This document shows, piece after piece, positions 33,812 to 42,667 of a stretch of 64,000 bases of DNA (position 1 is its first letter; the number at the start of each line of letters is the position of its first letter). The notes below the pieces were generated by a model, which saw nothing but the letters and a program-made list of their open reading frames with translations, searched no databases and had not been told where the DNA came from. Location of the stretch: NCBI RefSeq assembly GCF_944324505.1, contig NZ_CALUWO010000001.1, positions 62,001-126,000 of the forward strand. The letters run 5' to 3'. Made by a program: the position numbers and the translations under genes. The DNA is from an uncultured Desulfovibrio sp. Its GTDB lineage: Bacteria; Desulfobacterota; Desulfovibrionia; Desulfovibrionales; Desulfovibrionaceae.

Positions 33812-34546
33812 CTACAGGCTGCGTTCCACCAGGCCGGATTCCGTGGTCACGTCCTTTCCCTGCGCAGCAGGTGCCGGGCCCCTGGGCGGTTCGGTCACCT
33901 GCTCCAGCCCGGGCACGCTGTCCTGCACCGGCGTTGCCGGCGCGCTCTTGTCATTGCCGTTGCGATCCAGCACGCGCGCCTTGTTCACGTAGGTATTGCA
34001 GACCAGGCCATAGCATTCACACAGGGCCGCCACCGTGCCCTTGAGGCGCTGGCCGCTGCGGCTGGGCGGCGTCACAAGGACATAATAGGTGCGCACCCGG
34101 GAACCACGCAGCGGCTCCACCTTGCAGGAAAGCATCCACTCGTCCTGTCCGTCATCATCCCAGTCCAGAATGGCCAGCATGCGCAGGGTAATGCGCTGCG
34201 TGGGATGCTGAATGGTAAATCCCGTGGCACTGGTATGCACAAAACTGGACGGCGTGCGCGTATCGCGGAAGGTTTCCCCAAGGTACACATGCTGCCCGCC
34301 CGTATCATCAAAGAGAAAATCCGGCGACAGCGTCGTATAGAGCAGCTCGCCATACGTTGCGCTGCTGCCGGACAGACGCTGCACATAGGCGCCGTCGTCG
34401 GTCAGCAGTTGCCGGGCCTGCATTTCCTTGGGCATGCGGCGGCTCATTTCCACAAAGCCTTTTTCGTCCACGAGGGTGACAGGGCGGGCGCCGCACCCAC
34501 AAAGCATGCCTGCCAGCACGAGCAGCACCAGAACGCGCACAATCAT
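33812..34546 (-). CDS. Putative lipoprotein of unknown function, 244 residues
   Basis: An exported protein with a short signal and lipobox LCGC (Cys18; GMLCGCGARP). The body (about 40-190) looks like a beta-rich domain with a recurring pattern of hydrophobic strands (ELLYTTLSPDFLFDD, GFTIQHPTQRITLRMLAILDWDDDGQDEWML in parts) and an acidic DWDDDGQDE stretch like a calcium-binding or EF-like loop. The last 40 residues are Pro/Asp/Glu-rich and probably disordered. No known family recognised. GGAGG precedes the ATG at 34546. It follows the YcaO gene on the same strand after 290 bp and ends at a strong terminator. Confidence 0.8.
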   Translation of the reverse strand: MIVRVLVLLVLAGMLCGCGARPVTLVDEKGFVEMSRRMPKEMQARQLLTDDGAYVQRLSGSSATYGELLYTTLSPDFLFDDTGGQHVYLGETFRDTRTPSSFVHTSATGFTIQHPTQRITLRMLAILDWDDDGQDEWMLSCKVEPLRGSRVRTYYVLVTPPSRSGQRLKGTVAALCECYGLVCNTYVNKARVLDRNGNDKSAPATPVQDSVPGLEQVTEPPRGPAPAAQGKDVTTESGLVERSL

Positions 34547-34836
34547 GAATTTCCTCCAGCCATCTCCAGGGAATCGCCCCGCGGGCAGACACAAGCGCCA
34601 CCTGCGACGGGCCAGCCCGCGGTCTCTGCCCGCTGTTTGTTCCGTTGCTGCGCACCAGGCCGCGGGACAGCCTGAGCGTTGCCTCTTTTCACTTGCCTCA
34701 CAACAGACCGAGGACACCTCGCCCTGAGCAGCGTCGCCACCGCTCCCCGGCGGCGTCCCCTGCCGGGAACAGACCGTGGCCAGCCTCTCCCCTCTCGTCA
34801 TGACGAACAGGGGGAGCCTGACCATGCCCCGGGGCA

Positions 34837-36573
34837 TCAATCGTCCGCGTCCGTCAGTGCCGCCAGACGCTGGCGGGCAAAGTCCAGCGAGGGGTCCAGC
34901 TCCAGCGCGGCTTCCAGATAGTGCCGCGCCTCATCCCGCTGCCCAAGCTGCGCAAGGCACAGGCCCAGATTGGCCATATCCATGGCGGAACCCTTATCCA
35001 CCTTAAGCACGGCCCGAAAGGCTTCGGCCGCCTGGGCATAGCGCTGTGTCTTGAAATAGGCCACCCCCAGCAGGTTGCCATATTCCTTCATGTCCGGGCA
35101 CAGGGCATGGGCTTCACGCAGGCCGGGCAGTGCGCCTTCCCAGTCCTGCATGAGCGTTGCCGCATAGCCGGCATAGAAATGGGCCAGTGCCGTGGCCTCG
35201 GCTTCCGGCTGGCAGGTGGCTGCCTGCAGGAAGAGCTGGCGCGCCTCCTGGTAACAATCCCCCCGCAGAGCCAGCATGCCCTGGAAGAACGGCAGAAAAT
35301 GGGCCTGGGGATAACATTCTTCCAGCAGGGCCAGCCCGGCACGGGCCTCCTCGGCATCGGCTTCCTCGGCCAGCTTGCGCCCCACAAACAGGCCCAGGCT
35401 CTGATTGCGGTCACGTTCGCGAAAGGCCAGGCCCGGCACCATCATGTAATGGGCGGGAATGCGCAGCCGGGGATGGCTCACGTCCACGGCATAGGCCGTG
35501 AGCGGCTCCAGACCGCGCAGGGCGGCCAGCAGCTCGTCGCGAATGTCGGGCGCTTCCACCGACGGCAGACTGTCCAGCGTCACTTCGGGACCGTCCAGCA
35601 GCCAGCGGATATCCTCCAGTCGTTCAAACTTGCTCAGGCCCGATGCCTCGTAGCAGGCATTGGTGCAGAAATCGCCGGCCAGCTGCGCCACCTCGGTAAC
35701 GGCGCGGATGGCTGCCTTGGCCGCGCTGGAAGCCGTGCCGGCCGTAAAGACAATTTCCGAATGCGCGGGGAGGGTGGCGGGGTCCCAGGCCAGGGCGGCC
35801 ACGGTGGGCAGCGGCATGCCCAGCGAAAAATCCTTGAGAATCAGCCGGATCCCCTGAGCGGCAAAACGCTGCACCAGATCGGCCAGGGTAGGATTGGCCA
35901 GATTGTCCGTGCGGATGGTGGGCGTCTGCCGGCGTTCTCTGTCCACCAGGCAGCAGACGTGCCGCTCCACCAGCTCGCTCAGCCCCTGAAGGAGGGATTC
36001 CTCCGCACTGTTGCCGGCAGAGGTGCCATTGAACTCGCCCAGCAGCTTGAACCAGTCCAGAGGCGTCCAGACGGTGCGCCCATCCAGAAGGCGCGTGGCA
36101 GGATAGAAGGACCAGCGCACGGTGGACAGCACGCGGCGGGCGGCCTGCGGGTCCAGGTGGTCATCCACCGAACGCAGAATTTCTTCCACCGGCATGAGGT
36201 CCTGCCCGAAGCGGGCTTCGGCTTCCTGCCAGGTCACCATGATCATGTGGGGCCTGGCCTCCCAGAAGCTGAAGAAGGCAAAGCGTTCCATGAGTTCCAT
36301 GAGCGCCGATGCCTGCGCCTGTTCGGCGGACGATCCCTTGCCCATCTGCTTGCGCGTGGGCATGATGCGGCGGGCATCCTTGCCGCACACGCTCAGATAT
36401 ACGGGAATCCCCAGGCGCCCCGTGTCCACGCGGCGCGTTTCGGCGAGCACATCCAGGCCGGAGGCAGCCAGCGTTGTCCGCACGCGGGCCACGGTCTGTT
36501 CCGGGCTGACGCTCTTGTCCAGATCACGGGTATAGGCCTTGGGACAGGAATGCAGTGTGATGGACGGGATCAT
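34837..36573 (-). CDS. YcaO domain protein with C-terminal TPR repeats
   Basis: A 578-residue protein. Residues about 1-400 are a YcaO domain: SCPKAYT and SPEQTVARV at the start, then the ATP-binding acidic motifs ASALMELMERF, SAEESLLQGLSELVERH and IRAVTEVAQ. Residues about 415-575 form three to four TPR-like helix pairs (AHFYAGYAATLMQDWEGALPG, NLLGVAYFKTQRYAQAAEAF, ANLGLCLAQLGQRDEARHYL; each quoted in part). YcaO enzymes use ATP to activate a peptide amide carbonyl for thioamide or azoline formation. Its ATG overlaps the methyltransferase stop (ATGA). No precursor peptide, TfuA or cyclodehydratase partner gene was found nearby, so a non-RiPP role on a cellular protein is more likely. Confidence 0.88.
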   Translation of the reverse strand: MIPSITLHSCPKAYTRDLDKSVSPEQTVARVRTTLAASGLDVLAETRRVDTGRLGIPVYLSVCGKDARRIMPTRKQMGKGSSAEQAQASALMELMERFAFFSFWEARPHMIMVTWQEAEARFGQDLMPVEEILRSVDDHLDPQAARRVLSTVRWSFYPATRLLDGRTVWTPLDWFKLLGEFNGTSAGNSAEESLLQGLSELVERHVCCLVDRERRQTPTIRTDNLANPTLADLVQRFAAQGIRLILKDFSLGMPLPTVAALAWDPATLPAHSEIVFTAGTASSAAKAAIRAVTEVAQLAGDFCTNACYEASGLSKFERLEDIRWLLDGPEVTLDSLPSVEAPDIRDELLAALRGLEPLTAYAVDVSHPRLRIPAHYMMVPGLAFRERDRNQSLGLFVGRKLAEEADAEEARAGLALLEECYPQAHFLPFFQGMLALRGDCYQEARQLFLQAATCQPEAEATALAHFYAGYAATLMQDWEGALPGLREAHALCPDMKEYGNLLGVAYFKTQRYAQAAEAFRAVLKVDKGSAMDMANLGLCLAQLGQRDEARHYLEAALELDPSLDFARQRLAALTDADD

Positions 36574-37310
36574 GCGCGTTCCACCACCAGAATGGAATAG
36601 GCGCGGCGCTGTTCCTTGCCCTCCTGATCGCGACTGGTCAGGCCGATGCGCCGTTCGTCCACATGAAACGTCTTGGCGGCCAGCTTGCCGAAATGGGGCT
36701 TGGCGCGGGCCAGGTCCGTGGCAAAGACGGCCTTGCCGCCGGGCGCCAGGTGGCGCTCAATGAACTTGAGCAGCGGCCGGTGCAGCTCGTCCAGATACAG
36801 GATTTCCGACGCGGCAATCATGTCGAAGCCCTCGGCAAAGCGCGGGTCCCTGCCCGGCCTGGTCACATCCACCGAGGTGACGGTAATGATCTTTTCCAGC
36901 GCATTGCGCAGCACATTGGCCTGGGCAAAGCGCAGGGCCTGGGGCACGATATCGCTACAGACAATGCGCGAAAATCCGTAATGCGCAGCCACCAGGCTCA
37001 GGGTGCCGCAACCGGCGCCCAGTTCCAGCAGACTCTTGCCCTGCGGGTCAAAGCGGCGCAGATACCGCCCCAGCACAAAGGATGCGGGCCAGACCTTGGC
37101 CCAGAGCGGCAGGTCCTTGAGCGGATCACGAATGGCCTTGCGGGCCAGCATGCCGTCCAGATAGGCCTGCATATTGCGGATGGAAAGAACATCAAAGGAA
37201 AGATCGTCAACGACCAGCGGCTCAAAGGCCACCTCAAAGGTCTTGCCGATTTCGGCAAGCAGGTCGTCCAGCGCCGGCAGCTGCCCGGCCCGGTCCGAAG
37301 TCTGACTCAT
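36570..37310 (-). CDS. Class I SAM-dependent methyltransferase, partner of the YcaO gene
   Basis: A 246-residue enzyme from the ATG at 37310 (TGGAG six bases upstream). The SAM motif I is LLELGAGCGTLSLVAAHYG, with motif II acidic VCSDIVPQAL and EILYLDELHRPLL later. LPLWAKVWPASFVLGRYL before motif I resembles family-16 protein lysine methyltransferases and the other methyltransferase at 6984. The open frame extends far upstream to 39215 but that part overlaps prmA and tpx on the other strand and is not protein-like. Its stop overlaps the YcaO start, so the two proteins are made together and probably act on the same substrate. Confidence 0.85.
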   Translation of the reverse strand: MSQTSDRAGQLPALDDLLAEIGKTFEVAFEPLVVDDLSFDVLSIRNMQAYLDGMLARKAIRDPLKDLPLWAKVWPASFVLGRYLRRFDPQGKSLLELGAGCGTLSLVAAHYGFSRIVCSDIVPQALRFAQANVLRNALEKIITVTSVDVTRPGRDPRFAEGFDMIAASEILYLDELHRPLLKFIERHLAPGGKAVFATDLARAKPHFGKLAAKTFHVDERRIGLTSRDQEGKEQRRAYSILVVERA

Positions 37311-37412
37311 GGTTGCTCCAGTACATAAGGTATGCGAGCCTCTTACCCGCATTTGTGCCGCAAGGCAAGAACCGCCCTTGACAGGGGGCAGGCCGCCGTC
37401 TACGAACAAGAC

Positions 37413-38285
37413 ATGAAAACCATCTACCGACTTGAGGTGACCGCTCCGGAAGACGCCTATGAGCGCCTGTCCGGGCTGCTCGCCCTGGAAGTGTCCTCTG
37501 GCTGGGAAGAGGAAAGCCTGCCCACCGGCGAAACCCGTTTTCGCATTCACTGCGAGCGGGAAGACCTGCTGCGCCAGCTCCAGGCAACCATAGGGCACCA
37601 GCTGCCCGACGCCGTCTGTGTGCTGGCCCCTGTGGAAGAACAGGACTGGCTGGCAGCCTGGCGGGAATTTTTTACGCCGGTCTGCTGCGGCAGCCGTTTC
37701 GTGGTCCTGCCCCCGTGGCTGGCCGACCAGGCCGAGCATGATTTTCCCGGACGAACCCCCATTCTCATTGAACCCAAGAGTGCCTTCGGCACGGGGCACC
37801 ACGCCACCACGGCCCTGTGCCTGCACGTGATCAGCGATCTGCTGGATGCCGGAAAACTGACAGGCGGCAAGAGCTTTCTGGACCTTGGCACGGGAAGCGG
37901 CGTGCTGGGAGTGGGCTGCTGCCTCTCCGGCCTGCACGGTCAGGGGCTGGACATTGACCCGCTGGCTGTGGACAACGCCCAGGAAAACCGTCAGGGGAAC
38001 GGCATTGCCCCGGAGGCCTTTGTGCTGGCCCAGGGCAGCATGGAATGCGTGCAGCAGCAGTATGACCTGGTGCTGGCCAATATTCTTGCCCGTCCGCTCA
38101 CCGAAATGGCGCCGGACATTGTGCGGGCCTGCGCCCCGGGAGGCTGCCTTGTGCTGTCCGGCCTGCTGGAAATTCAGGCCGAGGGCGTGGAACGAGCCTA
38201 CCGGAATTGCGGTCTGCCGGCGGCCCGCCGTATGGTGGACGGGGAATGGTGCGCCCTGATCTGGGATGACATCCCTGCCCGCTGA
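37413..38285 (+). CDS. prmA: Ribosomal protein L11 methyltransferase
   Basis: A 290-residue PrmA, which trimethylates lysines of ribosomal protein L11. The N-terminal substrate-binding domain (residues 1-60) is followed by the conserved EPKSAFGTGHHATT loop and SAM motif FLDLGTGSGVLGV, then DIDPLAVDNAQEN and VLANILARPL. The ATG at 37413 begins the family-typical N-terminus. The gene is divergent from the methyltransferase-YcaO pair with about 100 bp between and lies 2 kb from the L11 gene cluster. No strong ribosome site is seen, but the family call is firm. Confidence 0.93.
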   Translation: MKTIYRLEVTAPEDAYERLSGLLALEVSSGWEEESLPTGETRFRIHCEREDLLRQLQATIGHQLPDAVCVLAPVEEQDWLAAWREFFTPVCCGSRFVVLPPWLADQAEHDFPGRTPILIEPKSAFGTGHHATTALCLHVISDLLDAGKLTGGKSFLDLGTGSGVLGVGCCLSGLHGQGLDIDPLAVDNAQENRQGNGIAPEAFVLAQGSMECVQQQYDLVLANILARPLTEMAPDIVRACAPGGCLVLSGLLEIQAEGVERAYRNCGLPAARRMVDGEWCALIWDDIPAR

Positions 38286-38347
38286 CGACCGCGCCGGCGG
38301 CAAGCTGCCCCCTGACCGCTGGAATCGCATTCTATCAGGAAGTATTC

Positions 38348-38376
38348 TTGACAGCTGAGCTGACCATCTGTAGGCT
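38348..38376 (+). promoter_or_regulatory. Promoter of tpx
   Basis: TTGACA, 17-base spacer, TAGGCT, ending 29 bases before the ATG at 38406. A near-consensus sigma-70 -35 box. Confidence 0.65.
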
Positions 38377-38405
38377 GCAAAAAAACCAAGACGAGGAGTT
38401 CTGCC

Positions 38406-38909
38406 ATGAAAACCGTTACCTTTCAGGGAAATCTGCTGCACCTCGAAGGTTCTCTGCCCGAAGTGGGCAAAGCTGCCCCCGATTTCACCGTTCTTGCCAA
38501 TGATCTGACGCCGCGCAGCCTCAAGGACTATGCCGGCAAGGTGCTGGTGCTGGTGTGCGTGCCCTCGCTGGACACCCCTGTGTGTGATATGGAAGTGCGC
38601 CGCTTCAATACCGAGGCTGCCGCCCTTTCCGACAAAGTGCATATTCTGGCCGTGAGCTGCGACCTGCCCTTTGCCCAGGCCCGCTGGTGCGGTGCTGCGG
38701 GGGTTTCGGCCGTGGAAAGCGCGTCGGACCACAAGGACGTGAGCCTCGGCCGCAACTACGGCATCCTCATTCAGGAACTGCGCCTGCTGGCCCGCTCGGT
38801 TTTTGTCATTGCGCCTGACGGCACGCTGGCCTACAGCCAGCTGGTGCCCGAAGTGACCAACGAACCCGACTACGCCGCCGTGCTGGACGCCGTGAAAAAG
38901 CTCGCCTAA
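38406..38909 (+). CDS. tpx: Thiol peroxidase
   Basis: A 167-residue atypical two-cysteine peroxiredoxin that reduces peroxides with thioredoxin. The peroxidatic cysteine is C60 in PSLDTPVCDMEVRRF and the resolving cysteine C95 in ARWCGAAGV, at the same positions as in E. coli Tpx. GAGGAG lies about eight bases before the ATG. It stands alone with its own promoter and terminator, which fits independent expression in an anaerobe exposed to oxygen. Confidence 0.96.
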   Translation: MKTVTFQGNLLHLEGSLPEVGKAAPDFTVLANDLTPRSLKDYAGKVLVLVCVPSLDTPVCDMEVRRFNTEAAALSDKVHILAVSCDLPFAQARWCGAAGVSAVESASDHKDVSLGRNYGILIQELRLLARSVFVIAPDGTLAYSQLVPEVTNEPDYAAVLDAVKKLA

Positions 38910-38935
38910 GCCTACGGCAGATTCTGTAACGTGAC

Positions 38936-38965
38936 AAAGGCCGCCCACCAGGGCGGCCTTTTTTT
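38936..38965 (+). terminator. Rho-independent terminator of tpx
   Basis: AAGGCCGCCC/GGGCGGCCTT perfect stem with ACCA loop and at least seven T residues. Confidence 0.92.
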
Positions 38966-39060
38966 CAGACTGTCGTGCGGCAGCAGCGGTCTTCCCCGTA
39001 CCGGATGCCCCACATGGCGCCCTGCCGCGCACCAGTTCAGCCCCGGCCGTACACGGGCAT

Positions 39061-39088
39061 AAAAAAAGGCGGGGCTGACGCCCCGCCT
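39061..39088 (-). terminator. Terminator of the ribosomal protein operon
   Basis: AGGCGGGGC/GCCCCGCCT stem with a four-base loop and T7 on the minus strand, 24 bp past rplL. Confidence 0.92.
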
Positions 39089-39111
39089 CAACAGCCATTG
39101 TGTGGGAAAAC

Positions 39112-39501
39112 TTACTTGATTTCGACCACGGCGCCGGCTTCGGTGAGCTGCTTCTTGGCTTCTTCGGCTTCTTCCTTGGACACGCCTTCCTTGAGGGTGG
39201 AGGGGCAGCCGTCAACCTTTTCCTTGGCTTCCTTGAGGCCCAGGCTGGTCAGGGCGCGCACCACCTTGATGACGCCGATCTTGTTGGCGCCGGCTTCCTT
39301 CAGCACCACGTCGAATTCGGTCTTTTCTTCAGCGGCTTCAGCGCCGGCACCGGCGGCAGGAGCAGCCATCACCATGGCGGCAGCGGGAGCAGCGGCAGAC
39401 ACGCCGAACTTTTCTTCCAGTTCCTTGATGAACTCGGACAGTTCCAGCACGGTCATGTTGGAGATAAACTCAACAACCTGTTCTTTGGTCACTTCAGACA
39501 T
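39112..39501 (-). CDS. rplL: 50S ribosomal protein L7/L12
   Basis: A 129-residue stalk protein. The N-terminal dimerisation helices ([28 protein letters not shown] in parts), a flexible Ala-rich hinge (about 35-58) and the C-terminal factor-binding domain ([38 protein letters not shown] in parts) are all normal. It recruits translation GTPases. GGAGA precedes the ATG. Last gene of the cluster, 53 bp after rplJ, before a strong terminator. Confidence 0.98.
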   Translation of the reverse strand: MSEVTKEQVVEFISNMTVLELSEFIKELEEKFGVSAAAPAAAMVMAAPAAGAGAEAAEEKTEFDVVLKEAGANKIGVIKVVRALTSLGLKEAKEKVDGCPSTLKEGVSKEEAEEAKKQLTEAGAVVEIK

Positions 39502-39554
39502 GGTATTCTCCTGATCTTTGGCAGATAGTCGTTTTGAGAGGAACTGCTATACCG

Positions 39555-40079
39555 TTAGGCAGCCTTGGCCTTCTGCTCTTCAATGGCCTTAAGCGCATAG
39601 AGCATGCCACGGATGACATTGGCAAACAGAGAAACAAAATTGGTGGGTACGGCGTTCATGGTGCCGAGCAGCTGACCAAGCAGCTGTTCCTTGGAAGGCA
39701 GCGTCGCCAGCGCGTCCACCTGGTCAGGCGTCATTTCCTTGCCTTCCAGGCTTGCCACGCGCATGCTGAACAGCTTGCTCTTCTTGGCAAAATCACTCAC
39801 AGCCTTGGCCACCGCCACCGGGTCATCGAAACCAAGGGCAATACCGCAGTTGTCATGGAACTTGTCCTTGACAACATCATGCGGGCCACCGGTGAACGCA
39901 ATACGAGCCAGGGTATTTTTGACGACGTAGTATTCGCCGCCAGCCTTGCGCAGGCTGTCCCTGAGGCTCGTCAGCTCTTCCACCGTCATACCCTTGAAGT
40001 CGGTCAGCACCGCAAAGGAAGCCTGATCGGCACGAGCCTTGATGGCTTCGATAACGGCTGCTTTCTGAGACCTATCCAC
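39555..40079 (-). CDS. rplJ: 50S ribosomal protein L10
   Basis: A 174-residue L10, base of the L7/L12 stalk. Typical features: [12 protein letters not shown] start, the rRNA-binding [33 protein letters not shown] region (in parts) and a C-terminal helix for L12 binding. GTG start with GAGGAG eight bases upstream. The preceding 171-base leader is where L10 or its L12 complex usually exerts autogenous control. Confidence 0.98.
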   Translation of the reverse strand: MDRSQKAAVIEAIKARADQASFAVLTDFKGMTVEELTSLRDSLRKAGGEYYVVKNTLARIAFTGGPHDVVKDKFHDNCGIALGFDDPVAVAKAVSDFAKKSKLFSMRVASLEGKEMTPDQVDALATLPSKEQLLGQLLGTMNAVPTNFVSLFANVIRGMLYALKAIEEQKAKAA

Positions 40080-40250
40080 GTGATACTCCTCACGTTCGGG
40101 GTTGCCGTGTGGAATGCCGAGCCAAAGATAGTCTGGACAGGAAGGTTACGGACCCAGGGTCCCCCTGTCGTCTTCGACTCGTAATTCCTTGCCTTAGCCA
40201 AAGTCCGCCGGAATGCCACGGGGACATTCCGGCAAACATCTTCAAAGGAC
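40080..40250 (-). promoter_or_regulatory. Leader region of rplJL (candidate L10 autoregulatory leader)
   Basis: 171 bases between rplA and rplJ, unusually long for this cluster. It contains a perfect 9-bp hairpin (GCCGGAATG/CATTCCGGC, 40207-40233) soon after rplA and a second GC-rich stretch near rplJ. The family-level expectation is an L10-binding leader; this copy was not folded here. Confidence 0.5.
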
Positions 40251-40958
40251 TTAGCCTTCGAGGAATTTCTTTACCTGGGCCATGTCAACCTTGAAGCCGG
40301 GGCCCATGGTGGTGGACACCGCCATGGACAGCATGTAGGTGCCCTTGGCACCGGAAGGCTTCAGACGATTGACGGTCTCAAGCAGCGCCTTGAGGTTGCC
40401 CAGAATCTTTTCAGGACCAAAGGAGACCTTGCCGAGAGGTGCATGCAGCACCCCGGCCTTGTCAACCTTGAAGTCAACACGGCCGGCCTTGAGTTCATTC
40501 ACGGCCTTGGCAATGTCAAAGGTCACGGAGCCGGTCTTGGCATTGGGCATGAGGCCGCGGGGACCAAGCTGACGGCCGATCTGGCCCACCAGCGCCATGA
40601 CATCCGGAGTGGCCACGGCGGCATCGAAATCGAGCCAGCCTTCCTTGACCTTGGCCACCAGGTCTTCGGCACCCACGAAGTCCGCACCGGCTTCCTTCGC
40701 TTCGGCCTGCTTTTCACCCTTACAGAACACGGCCACGCGCACCGTCTTGCCCAGGCCATGAGGCAGGGTCACGGCGCCGCGCACCATTTGGTCGGAATAC
40801 TTGGGATCGACGCCAAGGCGGATGGCCACATCCACGGTTTCGTCGAACTTGGCATACGAAGCGCCCAGAGACTTGCTCACGGCATCTTCGATGGAGAAGC
40901 GCTCCTGGAGGTTCACTCCTTCAAGCGCCTTGCGGAAATTTTTACCATGCTTGGGCAT
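40251..40958 (-). CDS. rplA: 50S ribosomal protein L1
   Basis: A 235-residue L1, the mobile stalk protein at the ribosomal E site. It has the expected start ([14 protein letters not shown]), [11 protein letters not shown] and the signature [10 protein letters not shown] ... [19 protein letters not shown] (in parts). L1 usually represses its own rplK-rplA message. AAGGA lies before the ATG. It follows rplK after 114 bp. Confidence 0.98.
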   Translation of the reverse strand: MPKHGKNFRKALEGVNLQERFSIEDAVSKSLGASYAKFDETVDVAIRLGVDPKYSDQMVRGAVTLPHGLGKTVRVAVFCKGEKQAEAKEAGADFVGAEDLVAKVKEGWLDFDAAVATPDVMALVGQIGRQLGPRGLMPNAKTGSVTFDIAKAVNELKAGRVDFKVDKAGVLHAPLGKVSFGPEKILGNLKALLETVNRLKPSGAKGTYMLSMAVSTTMGPGFKVDMAQVKKFLEG

Positions 40959-41072
40959 GCTGGATTCCTTGTCGTTTTATCTCCTGCCGGACAGCAGCTT
41001 GCGTGCCGGCGGCAGTACAATTGATTTCAACGAGGGCAGGCAAACCTGCCGCCTGGGATAACCGTGTTATCC

Positions 41073-41495
41073 TTACTTCACCTCAATGCCCATGCTGCGC
41101 GCGGTGCCCATGATGGACTTGACGGCAGCTTCGAGAGTCACGGCGTTCAGGTCGGGGAGCTTCACCTTGGCGATTTCCTCAACCTGGGCCATGGTCAGAC
41201 TGCCCACCTTGTTGCGGTTGGGTTCGCCGGAGCCTTTCTCGATCTTGGCGGCCTTCATGATCAGCACGGCGGCCGGCGGGGTCTTGGTGATGAAGGTGAA
41301 GGAGCGGTCAGCATAGACAGTGATCACCACGGGGATGATCATGCCCTTCTGGTCCTGCGTACGGGCATTGAATTCCTTGCAGAAGCCCATGATGTTCAGA
41401 CCATGCTGACCAAGAGCAGGACCGACCGGCGGAGAAGGGTTGGCTGCGCCGGCAGGAATCTGCAGCTTGATTTTGGCAACTTCTTTCTTGGCCAT
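41073..41495 (-). CDS. rplK: 50S ribosomal protein L11
   Basis: A 140-residue L11 with the normal N-terminal [31 protein letters not shown] (in parts) and the C-terminal rRNA-binding domain ending GIEVK. The start at 41495 has AGGA about nine bases upstream; seven more in-frame residues (MIKGLQN) are not family-like. It is the substrate of PrmA, whose gene lies about 3.5 kb away in this window. Confidence 0.98.
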   Translation of the reverse strand: MAKKEVAKIKLQIPAGAANPSPPVGPALGQHGLNIMGFCKEFNARTQDQKGMIIPVVITVYADRSFTFITKTPPAAVLIMKAAKIEKGSGEPNRNKVGSLTMAQVEEIAKVKLPDLNAVTLEAAVKSIMGTARSMGIEVK

Positions 41496-41545
41496 GTTCT
41501 GTAATCCTTTTATCACCGGGTCCCGAACGTGGTCCCCAGTCTAGA

Positions 41546-42121
41546 CTAGCCCTTGGAAACCTGCACGAAGTCCAGCTCCACCGGGGTCTGCCGACCGAAA
41601 ATGGAGACAGAGACGCGCAGCTTGCCTTTGTCGTAGTTCACATCTTCCACAACGCCGTTGAAACCGCCGAAGGGCCCGTCGATAACGCGCACCTCGTCGC
41701 CACGGTCAAAGTTGAACTTGGGCCGCGGCGTTTCCTGACGGCTTTCCATCAGCGACAAAATGCGCTCGGCTTCACTGTCGCGCATGGGAGTGGGGCGGTT
41801 TTTGCCACCCACAAATCCGGTTACCTTTGAAATGGACTGCACCAGATGCCAGGAAAGGTCGGTCATGATCATCTTGACCATCACATAGCCCGGATAGAAC
41901 TTGCGCGTGGTCGTGCGCTTTTCTCCGCCCTTGCCCAGCTCCATGACCTTTTCGGTCGGAACCACCACTTCCTGAATGAGTCCCTCATCCTGGCCGGTGC
42001 GAATCATCTCGTTGATGGTCTTCTGCACACGCTGCTCAAAACCCGAATAGGTGTGCACAATGTACCAGCGAGACTTTTTGCTCAGCTCGGAATTTTCATC
42101 AATGACAACAGCGTCTTTCAT
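41546..42121 (-). CDS. nusG: Transcription termination/antitermination factor NusG
   Basis: A 191-residue NusG. The NGN domain (about 17-125: WYIVHTYSGFEQRVQ, FYPGYVMVKM, GFVGGKNRPTP) binds RNA polymerase; the C-terminal KOW domain (FDRGDEVRVIDGPFGGFNGVVEDV in parts) contacts Rho or ribosomal S10. A short acidic N-terminal extension (VIDENSELS) is slightly longer than in E. coli. It begins seven bases past the secE stop, in the usual secE-nusG order. Confidence 0.98.
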   Translation of the reverse strand: MKDAVVIDENSELSKKSRWYIVHTYSGFEQRVQKTINEMIRTGQDEGLIQEVVVPTEKVMELGKGGEKRTTTRKFYPGYVMVKMIMTDLSWHLVQSISKVTGFVGGKNRPTPMRDSEAERILSLMESRQETPRPKFNFDRGDEVRVIDGPFGGFNGVVEDVNYDKGKLRVSVSIFGRQTPVELDFVQVSKG

Positions 42122-42128
42122 GGGAACC

Positions 42129-42368
42129 CTAGGAGAGGATGAACTTGATGAGGGAGGAAAGCCCCAGATCGACAAGGCCCAGAACAACAGCCATGACCGC
42201 TACGAAAAAGAGCACCGCAAGGGTGGACTTGCGGGTATCTTTCATGGTCGGCCAGGTGACCTTGCGCAGCTCTGCACGGGAATCTTCCACATATCGTGCA
42301 AAGCGGGCAATGGGGTTGGGAGTGTTTTCAGCCTTGGTCTCGCCGGTTTGAACCGCTTTCTTCGCCAT
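42129..42368 (-). CDS. secE: Preprotein translocase subunit SecE
   Basis: A 79-residue single-helix SecE: a charged N-terminus, the conserved amphipathic segment SRAELRKVTWPTMKDTRKST and one transmembrane helix. It clamps SecY in the translocon. The start at 42368 gives the normal short bacterial form. It lies between tRNA-Trp and nusG. Confidence 0.96.
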   Translation of the reverse strand: MAKKAVQTGETKAENTPNPIARFARYVEDSRAELRKVTWPTMKDTRKSTLAVLFFVAVMAVVLGLVDLGLSSLIKFILS

Positions 42369-42392
42369 GATGCTTACCCAAAGATATGAAAA

Positions 42393-42469
42393 TGGCAGGG
42401 CAGGAGGGATTCGAACCCCCAACTTGCGGTTTTGGAGACCGCCGCTCTAGCCGTTAGAGCTACTGCCCT
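42393..42469 (-). tRNA. tRNA-Trp (CCA)
   Basis: A full cloverleaf with encoded CCA. The 7-bp acceptor stem is AGGGCAG/CTGCCCT and the anticodon loop CTCCAAA gives anticodon CCA. It lies between rpmG and secE, inside the ribosomal transcript. Confidence 0.97.
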
Positions 42470-42478
42470 GCGTACCGT

Positions 42479-42502
42479 CCGGGGGGAGGGGTCTCCCCCC
42501 GG
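42479..42502 (-). other. GC hairpin between rpmG and tRNA-Trp
   Basis: A perfect 10-bp stem CCGGGGGGAG/CTCCCCCCGG with a four-base loop and no T-tract. It may protect the rpmG message end or guide tRNA processing. Confidence 0.6.
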
Positions 42503-42513
42503 CGGAAGAATTG

Positions 42514-42663
42514 TTACCTGGTTTCCCGGTGCAGCGTGTGCTTCTTGTCCCAAGGACAATACTTCTTCATCTCCAGGCGGCCCGTGGTATTACGCTTGTT
42601 CTTCACGGTGCTGTAGTTGCGACGCTTGCACTCGGTGCAGGCCAGAATGATGTTGACTCTCAT
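42514..42663 (-). CDS. rpmG: 50S ribosomal protein L33
   Basis: A 49-residue L33 beginning [17 protein letters not shown] and containing [17 protein letters not shown]. Both CXXC-like pairs are partly present (CTEC, then CPWD), so the zinc-binding form is half degenerate (second pair reduced to one cysteine). The ATG lies four bases past the tuf stop, suggesting coupled translation. Confidence 0.96.
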   Translation of the reverse strand: MRVNIILACTECKRRNYSTVKNKRNTTGRLEMKKYCPWDKKHTLHRETR

Positions 42664-42667
42664 GATA

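Noticed and set aside
36570..39215. 881-codon minus-strand frame read as one large protein
   Set aside because: Only the last 246 residues are methyltransferase; the upstream part is antisense to prmA and tpx and has no family features. The ATG at 37310 has a ribosome site.
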